Shown piece by piece: positions 8,982-16,958 of a stretch of DNA of 49,400 nt. Numbering within the stretch: the first letter of the stretch is position 1; each line of letters opens with the position of its first letter. The notes beneath the pieces were generated by a model. It ran no database searches and was not told the origin of the DNA. It worked only from the letters and a program-made list of their open reading frames with translations. Both the position numbers and the translations under genes were made by a program. Origin of the DNA: Lachnospiraceae bacterium (GTDB lineage: Bacteria > Bacillota > Clostridia > Lachnospirales > Lachnospiraceae); contig JAAWBG010000019.1 of the NCBI GenBank assembly GCA_022792535.1, forward strand, positions 1 through 49,400, written 5' to 3'.

Positions 8982-9033
8982 CTTATAGGGAAGATACTTT
9001 CACCCTTTAGCGTGACACGATCTTTCCTATAAG
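8982..9033. repeat. Satellite hairpin abutting family A copy 4
   Basis: CTTATAGGGAAGA and TCTTTCCTATAAG pair with one mismatch around an inner TCACCC/GCGTGA hairpin. Same element as 6531-6582. Confidence 0.85.
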
Positions 9034-9155
9034 GATTAGGGTGTCAAAAGCGCCTTTGGCGCTGCACTCATACCATATATTGCTATTGCAAGCTTGCTTG
9101 CACATCAATATATGGTATAGAGTGGGTGCATCGCACCCTTTTGACACCCTAATCC
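9033..9155. repeat. Cloverleaf palindrome repeat (family A), copy 4, complete
   Basis: Perfect 18-bp terminal arms GGATTAGGGTGTCAAAAG / CTTTTGACACCCTAATCC. Internal stems are GCGCC/GGCGC, the long ACCATATATTG arm with a GCAAGC/GCTTGC tip, and GGGTGC/GCACCC. Differences from copies 1 and 2 are paired changes that keep the stems. Confidence 0.95.
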
Positions 9156-9215
9156 TATAAGATTAAAAATTCTCATATGAAAATGCTGCACCTTCCATTT
9201 TCTTTCCTATTTCTT

Positions 9216-10487
9216 CTATTTCCTATCAATATTTCCACCTCTTCCTCCCATATACTTTTTAAAAATACTTCTTGTTCCAACAGCAATCATCAATGACGCG
9301 GTTCCTGAAAACAATACAACTGCATATTCAAATCCCCTGCATACTTCAAACAAGATACCATACAGGGCATTTCCCAATGGCTGTGCGCACATAGAAACAG
9401 TAAGAATCACAGCAATCACCTTCCCAATTAAATTCTGCGGCGTTTCTGTTTGAATAAAAGACATCATCTGTACCGTAAAAATCGTTGAACATACCATAAC
9501 CATAAAACAGCATAGTGTTATAACAATATAGTTTACGATTCCAGATGAAAACAACATCAATGAGAGACCCATAGGAAACACCCATGCCGCGCAGGAAATG
9601 ATCAAATTCCCCGCTTTTCCAATTTCCAGTCTTTTTGCAAAGATACCTGCGCAAATACCGCCTGTCAGCCCTCCGGCTGCCAAGGATCCCTCTGCAAATC
9701 CATAAAGCCTGTTAGCCTGGGATGCACCTAAATCCAATACCTCTGTTACCAGATATGGAAGGGCAACCATAATCATGGCAGACAAAAATAAATTAATCCC
9801 ACAGACTGCCATTAGGGCTTTTCCGATTACAGGTTTCTCCTTTCGAATAAAGCGGATGCTTTCTGCAAAATCTGTTTTTGCCGTCTTTAAGATCCCACCG
9901 TCTAAGTCCTGTTTTTGAAAAGGTATCTCAATAAAAATTTCCATAACCGCCGAAAGGACAAAACATACCATACAGACCCACAGTACCGGTCTTAATCCAT
10001 ATGCGCTGTACAAAAGTCCTCCAAGTACAGGGCCTGTCAAAGAAGAAAAAGAACTTATCGTATTGATCATAGAATTTGCCGTCATAAAATGATCTTGATT
10101 TACCAACGCGGGAATACTTGCCTGGACAGATGGCTGATACGCCCCTGCAATACCGTATAAAAGCATCAGGGTCACCGTCAGAAGCAAAATAAGATTTCCC
10201 TTATCCATAAGCAGGGAAAAAACCAAGATCACTGCCGCTGTAAAAAAATCCAGGACTACCATAATATTTCTTTTATTGATCCGGTCTGCAACCATACCGC
10301 CAACAGGCGACAGCAGAATAGCAGGAATAAAAGCGCAGGCTGTCACCGTTCCATAAAGGGCCGATGAACCCGTCAGATTTAACAAGTATAAAGGCAGGGC
10401 AAATCTTATTGCCGCATTGCCGAACAAAGATATAATCTGGCCAATGACGACTAAGGTGAAATCCTTTGAAAATAATTTTTGATTCAT
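9216..10487 (-). CDS. MFS transporter, multidrug/macrolide-efflux-like
   Basis: A 423-residue, roughly 12-helix major facilitator protein of the MefA/enterobactin-exporter-like MFS_3 type. The opening FSKDFTLVVIGQIISLFGNA and the loop GGMVADRINKRNIMVVLD (the G-x-x-x-D-R motif between helices 2 and 3) are typical. The likely role is proton-driven export of a drug or other toxic molecule from the cytoplasm. Start 10487 is chosen for GGAGG 8 bases upstream; the longer frame adds 24 unconserved residues. A TetR gene lies upstream and a matching operator precedes the start (10513-10529). Confidence 0.88.
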   Translation of the reverse strand: MNQKLFSKDFTLVVIGQIISLFGNAAIRFALPLYLLNLTGSSALYGTVTACAFIPAILLSPVGGMVADRINKRNIMVVLDFFTAAVILVFSLLMDKGNLILLLTVTLMLLYGIAGAYQPSVQASIPALVNQDHFMTANSMINTISSFSSLTGPVLGGLLYSAYGLRPVLWVCMVCFVLSAVMEIFIEIPFQKQDLDGGILKTAKTDFAESIRFIRKEKPVIGKALMAVCGINLFLSAMIMVALPYLVTEVLDLGASQANRLYGFAEGSLAAGGLTGGICAGIFAKRLEIGKAGNLIISCAAWVFPMGLSLMLFSSGIVNYIVITLCCFMVMVCSTIFTVQMMSFIQTETPQNLIGKVIAVILTVSMCAQPLGNALYGILFEVCRGFEYAVVLFSGTASLMIAVGTRSIFKKYMGGRGGNIDRK

Positions 10488-10512
10488 TTTGAAACCTCCA
10501 TTTTTTATTTTA

Positions 10513-10529
10513 ATACCGCAGGTTGGTAT
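10513..10529. promoter_or_regulatory. Candidate TetR operator before the MFS gene
   Basis: ATACC-N7-GGTAT inverted repeat 25 bases upstream of the MFS start. Its half-sites resemble the CATAC...GTATG palindrome in the tetR promoter (11663-11677), which supports control of both genes by the adjacent TetR protein. Confidence 0.55.
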
Positions 10530-10625
10530 GTATTGATTTAAAAAATAAGGCTGCTGCAAAATACAGGATTCTGCTGCCTACTGCAGGGATACCATCAATA
10601 TCCGTACCGCAGCTACAGAAATCTC

Positions 10626-11303
10626 TCATTTTGTCACAGCCTGCTCCCATTGTTTTCTCTTTTGATAAATGGCTGCCAGCTCCTTTAGTCTCTCTAACAT
10701 TTCATCATCCAGGATGTCCAGTCCAAACCCCTGCATCATTTGGGCAAAAATCATGAACTTACGATAAGACTCTTCCTCAGAGCTGTCAAACACCATAGGA
10801 TTCATCCAGACATTTGCCACAAGCAAAACCAGTTCTGCCAGCTGCTCTGGATAATCTGTCTCAATGGAACCGTCCGAAATCCCCTGTCTGATGATGGGCT
10901 CAATATAATTTGGCGCCGTATCATCCACAGTATCATGCAGAAGGCTGAACAAAAGCTTTGGATTATTATGAAAATTCGGCGCTACCGTAAAAATATCATT
11001 CTGTACCGACCGGTTGATGGATTCTTTAAAAATAGTCTTCAGCTTTTCTCTGCCAGTAAGATCAGAACGATCACGAGTCTCAGCAAGCATTTGATTGGAT
11101 TTCCCCGTCATTCTGTCCATAACAGCCATCAAAATATCTTCCTTCGACTTAAAATGATGATAGATGGCGCCTTTGCTCAATCCGCCCAGTTGATCAATAA
11201 TATCCTGAATGGAAGTATGTTCATACCCCTGTTTCATAAATAAGCGAAAGGATGCCGACAAGATTAAATTGACAGTCTCTTCTGGATGTTTATTTCTTGC
11301 CAT
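10626..11303 (-). CDS. TetR/AcrR-family transcriptional regulator
   Basis: 225 residues. The N-terminal helix-turn-helix spans about 8-55 (TVNLILSASFRLFMKQGYEH, then QDIIDQLGGLSKGAIYHHFKSKEDIL), the classic TetR pattern. The C-terminal ligand domain is divergent and gives no clue to the inducer. Start 11303 is chosen because AAAGGAG lies 6 bases upstream; the longer frame runs into a palindromic insertion. It presumably represses the downstream MFS exporter and itself. Its leader between promoter and ATG is interrupted by a 276-bp MITE-like element. Confidence 0.88.
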   Translation of the reverse strand: MARNKHPEETVNLILSASFRLFMKQGYEHTSIQDIIDQLGGLSKGAIYHHFKSKEDILMAVMDRMTGKSNQMLAETRDRSDLTGREKLKTIFKESINRSVQNDIFTVAPNFHNNPKLLFSLLHDTVDDTAPNYIEPIIRQGISDGSIETDYPEQLAELVLLVANVWMNPMVFDSSEEESYRKFMIFAQMMQGFGLDILDDEMLERLKELAAIYQKRKQWEQAVTK

Positions 11304-11337
11304 TGTTTTTCTCCTTTCACAATTATCTATTATAGGC

Positions 11338-11613
11338 AATTGCGAAACTGCCTAATGATCAAAATTTCATGTACAATTACCACAGTTTCTCTTAAATATT
11401 TTCTTCATACAAAAGACCAAAATGCTGGACGCACCAAACATTCCAGCGAGCCTCTGACTACAAAGAATCATGTTCAGCAAAGGCTTCCATGGTTCTTTGA
11501 GTCTCGCTTTCATGGTGCTGGAATGCATTTCTCACCTTTTGTATGAGAAAATATTTATACTCAAATTTTTTGAATTGTACATGAAATTTGGAAAAACATT
11601 GAGTTTCGCAATT
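11338..11613. mobile_element. MITE-like imperfect palindrome in the tetR leader
   Basis: Terminal arms AATTGCGAAACT (11338-11349) and AGTTTCGCAATT (11602-11613) are perfect inverses. Further paired arms run inward: AATTTCATGTACAATT with AATTGTACATGAAATT, AATATTTTCTTCATACAAAAG-type with CTTTTGTATGAGAAAATATT-type, and CATTCCAGCGAG with CTGGAATG. ATCTATTAT occurs at 11325-11333 and again at 11614-11622 and could be a target duplication, although 4 bases separate the left copy from the element. It has no coding capacity. Confidence 0.7.
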
Positions 11614-11655
11614 ATCTATTATCTATTACCTGGCTATCGGTATCAGGTACTTATT

Positions 11656-11685
11656 AAAGTATCATACTATTGGTATGTTTGTCAA
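11656..11685 (-). promoter_or_regulatory. tetR promoter with overlapping operator
   Basis: Reading leftward, TTGACA (11680-11685) and TACTTT (11656-11661) are 18 bases apart. The spacer contains the palindrome CATACTATTGGTATG (11663-11677). This fits an autorepressed tetR promoter. It is separated from the gene by the palindromic element. Confidence 0.6.
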
Positions 11686-11706
11686 GACGTCTTATTTACA
11701 TCTCCT

Positions 11707-12918
11707 TCACACCTGCTGTATCAAAGGAAGCTCTACCGTAAATATTGTTACTTCCTGGCCGCTCTTGGCATAAATGCGCCCATCATGAAGTCTGACGATT
11801 TCTTTTGCAATGGCAAGCCCTAATCCCGCCCCGCCGCTTTTGCTCTGTCTCGCCCTGTCCAGACGATAAAACTGTTCAAAGATCCGTTCTAACTTTTCCT
11901 TTGGAATCGTAGTTCCACGATTTTCCACCTGGATCTGAACAATTTTTTCCTGGCCCTCTCTTTGCACCTGCTTAGGCTTTTTCGAACCTTCGGACTGAAT
12001 TTGCCTGGGTTTTTCCAGGCCTTCGGACTGCATCTGCCTGGACTTTTCCAAACCTTCGGCTCGAATCTGTATCTCAGTTCCTTCCTGGCTGTAAAGCACT
12101 GCATTCCGCAGCAGATTGTCAAAGACTCTCTGAAGTTTTTCCGGGTCACAGGCAATCATCATATGTTCCGATTCTAACGCCAATCTGCAGGTCAGATTCT
12201 TTTCTTTGAAAACTGGCTCAAATTCAAACACCGTCTGCTCCAGCAGCATGTTCAGAGAGATGACCGATTTCTCCAACTCCAAATGCGTCAAATTAAAACG
12301 GGTAATCTCAAAGAATTCATTAATTAAATCTTCCAGCCGCTCTGCTTTTTTCAGGGAAATAGACAGGTATTTCTCCTGGAGCTCCGGTGAAATCTGCCGC
12401 TCCTCTTTTAGTAAGGTGAGATATCCGATCACTGAGGTAAGGGGTGTTTTCAAATCATGGGCAAGGTAGACTACCAGATCGTTCTTCCGCTGTTCTGCCT
12501 CCCTGGCATTTTGTTCATTCCGGCGGTTCTGCATCTGTATCTCGTTCATATACTGCTGGACTTCCTGAAGCTGCGGCCGAAGGCGAATCAATTTTTCTTC
12601 TCCCGTCAGATCTTCCATGGCGTCCAAAACTTCCTGAAAATAATTCAAAAGCTTCGCCCAGTAAAAAATTCCAATTCCCAAAAGACAGATCAGAAACATA
12701 AAAACCACAAAGATCTTCTGATGGTCGGAAATCCAGTGGATCAACGGATAAATCCTTTCGGTTCCATACCAAACATAAGAGCTTAAGATAAATTTGCCCA
12801 GAAACAAGCCGAAGATCAGCAGGCAGATACAGAGAATGCCTGCCACAAGCATTTTCTGAAAAAAGCGATGTAAGATTGCCATTTTAATAGATGTTCTATT
12901 TTTCAATGGTATAGCCAA
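11707..12918 (-). CDS. VanS-like sensor histidine kinase
   Basis: Two membrane helices (about 18-45 and 70-90) flank a short extracellular loop. They are followed by a linker helix, the DHp domain with His154 in YLAHDLKTPLTSVIGYLTLL, and the HATPase domain (N box near DNLLRNAVLYS, G boxes in GGAGLGLAIAKEI). The motifs are closely VanS-like. A TTG start overlapping the response-regulator stop is chosen, as in vanS; an ATG at 12882 has no ribosome binding site. Odd feature: four 11-residue tandem repeats (residues 287-330) are inserted in the ATP-binding domain. No van resistance genes lie nearby. Confidence 0.88.
   Translation of the reverse strand: MAIPLKNRTSIKMAILHRFFQKMLVAGILCICLLIFGLFLGKFILSSYVWYGTERIYPLIHWISDHQKIFVVFMFLICLLGIGIFYWAKLLNYFQEVLDAMEDLTGEEKLIRLRPQLQEVQQYMNEIQMQNRRNEQNAREAEQRKNDLVVYLAHDLKTPLTSVIGYLTLLKEERQISPELQEKYLSISLKKAERLEDLINEFFEITRFNLTHLELEKSVISLNMLLEQTVFEFEPVFKEKNLTCRLALESEHMMIACDPEKLQRVFDNLLRNAVLYSQEGTEIQIRAEGLEKSRQMQSEGLEKPRQIQSEGSKKPKQVQREGQEKIVQIQVENRGTTIPKEKLERIFEQFYRLDRARQSKSGGAGLGLAIAKEIVRLHDGRIYAKSGQEVTIFTVELPLIQQV
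11929..12060. repeat. 33-bp in-frame tandem repeat inside the kinase gene
   Basis: Four units of exactly 33 bp encode AEGLEKSRQMQ, SEGLEKPRQIQ, SEGSKKPKQVQ and REGQEKIVQIQ. The first two units are the most alike. The run is in frame, so unit gain or loss would not break the kinase. Confidence 0.85.
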
Positions 12919-13618
12919 CCCCCCAGACTGTTCGAATAAACTTTTGATTTCGGTAAGAATCTTTCATTTTCTCACGGATTCTTCTAATATGAGCCATCAC
13001 CGTATTGTTATGATCCAGATATTTTTCTTTCCAGACCGCTTCAAATAATTCTTCCGAAGATACTACCTCTCCCTGATGACTGCAAAGATACCACAAAATA
13101 GAAAATTCCAAAGGAGTCAGATCCAGATTTTTCTCATACAAAGTACTCTGGTGGGTGCGTTTATTTATACGCAATCCGCGTATTTCCAATTCTTCCTGAT
13201 TCCTGCCTGATGGCTGCAGGTGTTCCTTTTGGCCGCTCTCTTTCCCATTATAACTGTGATATCTGCGAAGCTGTGTTTTCACGCGGGCTACCACTTCTAA
13301 GGGATTAAAAGGTTTCGTCATATAGTCGTCTGCTCCCAGCATCAGACCGTTGATCTTATCCACATCCTCCACTTTTGCAGTCAGCATAATAATGGGAAAA
13401 TAATGTTCTTTGCGGATAGTCCGGCAAAGCTGAAAACCATCTATATCCGGCAGCATCAGATCCAAAAGCGCCAGATCAATCCGCTCCTGTTCCACACACT
13501 CCAAAGCTTCTTTTCCCTGGTAAAATTTAAAAATCTCATATCCTTCATTGGACAGATACAATTCCAATAAATCTGCCACTTCCACTTCATCATCCACAAT
13601 CAGAATATGTTCCGCCAT
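12896..13618 (-). CDS. VanR-like OmpR-family response regulator
   Basis: 240 residues. The receiver domain has the acidic pocket IVDDE, phosphoacceptor Asp53 in LALLDLMLPD, and the conserved lysine in MTKPF. The C-terminal winged-helix DNA-binding domain has TPLEFSILWYLCSHQGEVVS and the terminal VWGVGYTIEK. Sequence style is closest to VanR. A charged linker with glutamine and serine (about 124-145) joins the domains. GGAG lies 8 bases upstream of the ATG. It overlaps the kinase by 23 bases; the pair is transcribed together. Target genes are not evident in this window. Confidence 0.92.
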   Translation of the reverse strand: MAEHILIVDDEVEVADLLELYLSNEGYEIFKFYQGKEALECVEQERIDLALLDLMLPDIDGFQLCRTIRKEHYFPIIMLTAKVEDVDKINGLMLGADDYMTKPFNPLEVVARVKTQLRRYHSYNGKESGQKEHLQPSGRNQEELEIRGLRINKRTHQSTLYEKNLDLTPLEFSILWYLCSHQGEVVSSEELFEAVWKEKYLDHNNTVMAHIRRIREKMKDSYRNQKFIRTVWGVGYTIEK

Positions 13619-13727
13619 TTTTCACTCCAAATCTGTTCTTCCATTTTTCATTCCATTTTCCTGTATGGATTCCCGCTGTCTGTAATCCATGGGCCTGGCA
13701 ACTCTCACTTTGCACCTAGACTTTTCT

Positions 13728-14948
13728 CTAATCCCGTTCCTTTTGCAATTCTGCCAAAACTTCCGGGAACAATTCCACGCTCCGTCTTAAAATTCCCTGC
13801 ATATAAGCAATGGCAATCCCATAGTTTGTCATTGGAACCTTTTGATCCTGGGCACATTTCAAGCGGTATTTCATCTCTCGTTCATTCAGCATACATCCTC
13901 CGCAGTGAATGATCAGCCCATAAGAAGACAAATCTTCTGGAAATTCTGTGCCTGAGGTAAGTTCGATCTGCAATTCTTTTTCCGTGTATTTTTTCAGCCA
14001 GGCCGGCAGTTTGACTGAGCCGATATCCCCGCATTGGCGGTGATGGGTACATCCCTCTGAGATCAAGATCCGATCTCCTTCCTGCAAAGTCTCAATAGCC
14101 GCCGCTCCCTGAACCACTTTTTTCAAATCCCCTTTATACCGGGCAAACAAAATAGAAAAAGAAGTCAGAGGAATCTCCCTGGGGGTTTCTTTGCTGACGG
14201 TTCCAAATACCTGACTGTCTGTGATCACCAATGCAGGTTTCTTTCCCAATTCTCTTAACGTCTGGCTCAGTTCTGTCTCCTTTACCACCACAGCTCTGCC
14301 CTCTGCATCCAGAATATCCCGGATGGTCTGCTGCTGAGGCAGAATCAGCCGGCCTTTGGGTGCCGCCTTGTCAATGGGCACTACCAGAACTACAAAGTCT
14401 CCCGGCTGTATCAGATCCCCTACAATTCTGTTTTGCAAAGGTTCTGCCGCTGCAAGACCTGCAATTTTTTCTTTTAATTCCCAGATCTGAAATCCTGTTT
14501 TGGCACTGACCAAAATACCATTCTCATAAACCTTGGATCCTTCTGCCTGTTCCAATAAATCTGCCTTATTAATTGCAGTCACAAAAGGAATCTGTTTCTC
14601 TTGAAATAGTGTGATCAATTCCTGTTCCACACCAGACATTTCTGTCCTTCCATCCACCACCAGAACCGCCACGTCTGTCTTGTTCAGAATCTGTTTCGTT
14701 TTTCGCACCCGAAGGTCTCCCAAAGTCCCCTCATCGTCAATCCCTGGAGTATCAATAATCACTACCGGCCCCACTGGCAGCAATTCCATGGCTTTCTGCA
14801 CCGGATCTGTGGTGGTTCCTTTGATCTCTGATACCAGGGCAAGCTCCTGCCCTGTCACTGCATTGACCAGGCTGGATTTTCCTGCATTTCTTTTTCCAAA
14901 AAAGCCGATGTGGACACGTTCGGCAGAGGGGGTATTGTTTAAACTCAT
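13728..14948 (-). CDS. hydF: [FeFe]-hydrogenase H-cluster maturation GTPase HydF
   Basis: HydF is the scaffold GTPase that carries the 2Fe precursor to the hydrogenase. The N-terminal GTPase domain shows G1 GKRNAGKS (18-25), G2 GTTTDP, G3 DTPG and the G4 region NKAD. The C-terminal cluster domain has the His in CTHHRQCGDIG and the CGGC pair in IIHCGGCMLNE, the ligands expected for the FeS cluster. 406 residues, normal for the family. It follows a TM1266-type regulator, but the radical-SAM partners HydE and HydG are not in the window. Confidence 0.95.
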   Translation of the reverse strand: MSLNNTPSAERVHIGFFGKRNAGKSSLVNAVTGQELALVSEIKGTTTDPVQKAMELLPVGPVVIIDTPGIDDEGTLGDLRVRKTKQILNKTDVAVLVVDGRTEMSGVEQELITLFQEKQIPFVTAINKADLLEQAEGSKVYENGILVSAKTGFQIWELKEKIAGLAAAEPLQNRIVGDLIQPGDFVVLVVPIDKAAPKGRLILPQQQTIRDILDAEGRAVVVKETELSQTLRELGKKPALVITDSQVFGTVSKETPREIPLTSFSILFARYKGDLKKVVQGAAAIETLQEGDRILISEGCTHHRQCGDIGSVKLPAWLKKYTEKELQIELTSGTEFPEDLSSYGLIIHCGGCMLNEREMKYRLKCAQDQKVPMTNYGIAIAYMQGILRRSVELFPEVLAELQKERD

Positions 14949-14975
14949 AGGGAGCTCCTTTCTAAATTAATTCGG

Positions 14976-14993
14976 TTTTGACACTCGAATCCT
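14976..14993. repeat. Solo terminal arm of family A
   Basis: TTTTGACACTCGAATCCT lies alone between hydF and the TM1266-like gene. It matches the family A terminal arm apart from the T that replaces one C and is probably all that remains of a former copy. Confidence 0.5.
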
Positions 14994-14997
14994 AATT

Positions 14998-15243
14998 TCA
15001 AATCTTAGAATAGGCGGTTTTGCTGCTTACCCCGGACAATTTTCCCAGCTTCCCGGAGAGCGCGCTGATCACATCCTGAGGTGCGTCTACTGCAATACTA
15101 ATAATATTGATTCCCTTTTTGGGGTAGGGAATTCCCATTCTGCCAATAATATAGTTTCCATATGCATGGAGAATCTGATTCAATGCCTCCACAGAAGATT
15201 CTTCTTCCACAATAATTCCAATCATTGCCACTCTTGATTCCAT
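14998..15243 (-). CDS. TM1266-family iron-only hydrogenase system regulator
   Basis: An 81-residue ACT-like/NikR C-terminal-like small protein. The opening SRVAMIGIIVEEESSVEALN and the GRMGIPYPKKGINIISIAVDAP stretch are characteristic of the TM1266 family found beside [FeFe]-hydrogenase genes. It lacks a DNA-binding domain, so the name regulator is by context. It lies directly upstream of hydF in the same direction, which supports a link to hydrogenase assembly. Confidence 0.85.
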   Translation of the reverse strand: MESRVAMIGIIVEEESSVEALNQILHAYGNYIIGRMGIPYPKKGINIISIAVDAPQDVISALSGKLGKLSGVSSKTAYSKI

Positions 15244-15258
15244 GATACTCCTTTTCTC

Positions 15259-15492
15259 CTATGGTTCATCAAATTCTACGGTCACAAAAAATCCTTTGGG
15301 GGTCTCATGGATACTCACCACTTTTCCTTCGGTAGATTTTAACCGTTCACTCAGTCCATAATTCGCCGACATGGCGTAAGCCTTGCCCAAAGTATAATAA
15401 TAAGAAGTGGGAAGTTTCCCTTCTGTCACCGGAAGCACGTCTCCTTCTTTCAAAAGCCCTGTCCGTTCCATTTTAAATTCCATCTGCCGCAT
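15259..15492 (-). CDS. Conserved hypothetical protein, 77 residues
   Basis: A small soluble protein with basic and acidic patches, including KMERTGLLKEGDVLPVTEG and a C-terminal GFFVTVEFDEP beta-strand pattern. No known family is recognised. AGGAGG lies 6 bases before the ATG, so it is very probably translated. It is tightly placed between trkH (11 bases) and the TM1266-like gene (15 bases), suggesting a role tied to one of these. Confidence 0.7.
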   Translation of the reverse strand: MRQMEFKMERTGLLKEGDVLPVTEGKLPTSYYYTLGKAYAMSANYGLSERLKSTEGKVVSIHETPKGFFVTVEFDEP

Positions 15493-15503
15493 GGGAATCC
15501 TCC

Positions 15504-16943
15504 TTATCTTCTCTTCCAGGTGGAGGGGGCAAGCAGCAGCAGAATCGGAAACAGTTCTAACCGCCCTGCCAGCATATCAAACATCAATACATACTTCGCC
15601 GGCTGGGAATACACTGCAAAATTTGCTGTAGGTCCCACTTGGTCCAATCCTGGCCCGATATTGTTTAAGGTTGCCGCCACCGCAGTAAAATTTGTGGTAA
15701 ATCCCAGTCCATCCAGGGAGATCAACAACACAGATATTCCATAGATAAAAGCATACGCAATAAAAAATACAGAAATAGACCGCAAAACATCTTTGTTTAC
15801 CACGTGATTTTCAAAATGAATCTGCCGCACCCTCTTTGGATGAATCAGATAAGACAGCTCATTCTTTACCAGTTTCAGCATAATCACAATACGGGAAACT
15901 TTGATTCCACCGCCGGTACTTCCTGCACAAGCTCCCATAAACATCAAAAGTACCAGTATCACCTTTGAAAATTCTGGCCACTGGTTAAAATCTGCAGTGG
16001 AGTAGCCTGTGGTGGTGATAATGGAAGCCACCTGAAAGGCCGCGTGATGAAACGCGCCTAATATGGAATGAAATCCTTCCTGAATATTGATGGTAATCAG
16101 AAGAACCGCCGCCAGAATAATCCCTAAATAGTAACGCATTTCTTCATGTTTCAGAGCCTGCCATGGTTTTTTCGTCCAAAGAAGATAGTATACGTTAAAA
16201 TTGATTCCAAACAGAATCATAAATATTGTGATGATTGCCTGAGAGATCACAGGATAACTTCCGATACTGTCATTTAAGACCCCGAATCCTCCGGTACCTG
16301 CAGTACCAAATGATAACGTCATAGATTCAAACAGGGACATTCCTGTAATCAGCAGTAATACAATCTGAACAATCGTCAAAAATACATACATTTTGTAAAG
16401 ATTCCTGGCTGTATTCTTTACTCTGGGAACTAATTTTCCGACGGTAGGCCCCGGACTTTCCGCCCGCATTAAATGCATATTGTAACCTCCTGCCAGAGGC
16501 AGCACCGCCAGAATCAATACCAGCACTCCCATACCGCCGATCCAGTGGGTAAAACTCCGCCAGAACAAATTGCATTTTGACAAAGCCTCCACATCTCCCA
16601 GAATACTGGCTCCTGTGGTGGTCAGACCAGAAATCGTCTCAAACAACGCATCGGTATAGCTGGGAAATTCCCCGGATAAAAACAAAGGCAGCGCTCCAGT
16701 CAGGCTTAAAACAATCCAGCTTAGAGATACTGTGACAAATCCTTCTCTGGCATAGAACACATTGCTTTTCGGCTTTTTCATTTTCCCAAGGGCCCCGATC
16801 ACAAAACATCCCGCCAGAACCGCTCCATAAGCCCAGCCCTCCTCTTCCTGATAAATAAGAGCCGCCCCGCAGGGAAGGGCCAAAAATAACGCCTGGAATT
16901 CCAGCACCCGGCAGAGAATATATCTGATGATTGAATAATTCAT
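15504..16943 (-). CDS. trkH: Trk-type potassium uptake channel subunit TrkH
   Basis: A 479-residue integral membrane protein of the TrkH/KtrB superfamily that carries K+ (or Na+-coupled K+) into the cell. The four pore loops are visible: [32 protein letters not shown] and [11 protein letters not shown], each with the filter glycine. About ten hydrophobic segments. The first residues, [20 protein letters not shown], are the typical family start. It follows trkA by 15 bases. Confidence 0.95.
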   Translation of the reverse strand: MNYSIIRYILCRVLEFQALFLALPCGAALIYQEEEGWAYGAVLAGCFVIGALGKMKKPKSNVFYAREGFVTVSLSWIVLSLTGALPLFLSGEFPSYTDALFETISGLTTTGASILGDVEALSKCNLFWRSFTHWIGGMGVLVLILAVLPLAGGYNMHLMRAESPGPTVGKLVPRVKNTARNLYKMYVFLTIVQIVLLLITGMSLFESMTLSFGTAGTGGFGVLNDSIGSYPVISQAIITIFMILFGINFNVYYLLWTKKPWQALKHEEMRYYLGIILAAVLLITINIQEGFHSILGAFHHAAFQVASIITTTGYSTADFNQWPEFSKVILVLLMFMGACAGSTGGGIKVSRIVIMLKLVKNELSYLIHPKRVRQIHFENHVVNKDVLRSISVFFIAYAFIYGISVLLISLDGLGFTTNFTAVAATLNNIGPGLDQVGPTANFAVYSQPAKYVLMFDMLAGRLELFPILLLLAPSTWKRR

Positions 16944-16958
16944 GTCGCTTTCCTCCGC

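Noticed and set aside
9033..9155. tRNA-like cloverleaf
   Set aside because: The stem lengths, terminal arms and lack of T-loop, D-loop or CCA end do not fit a tRNA.
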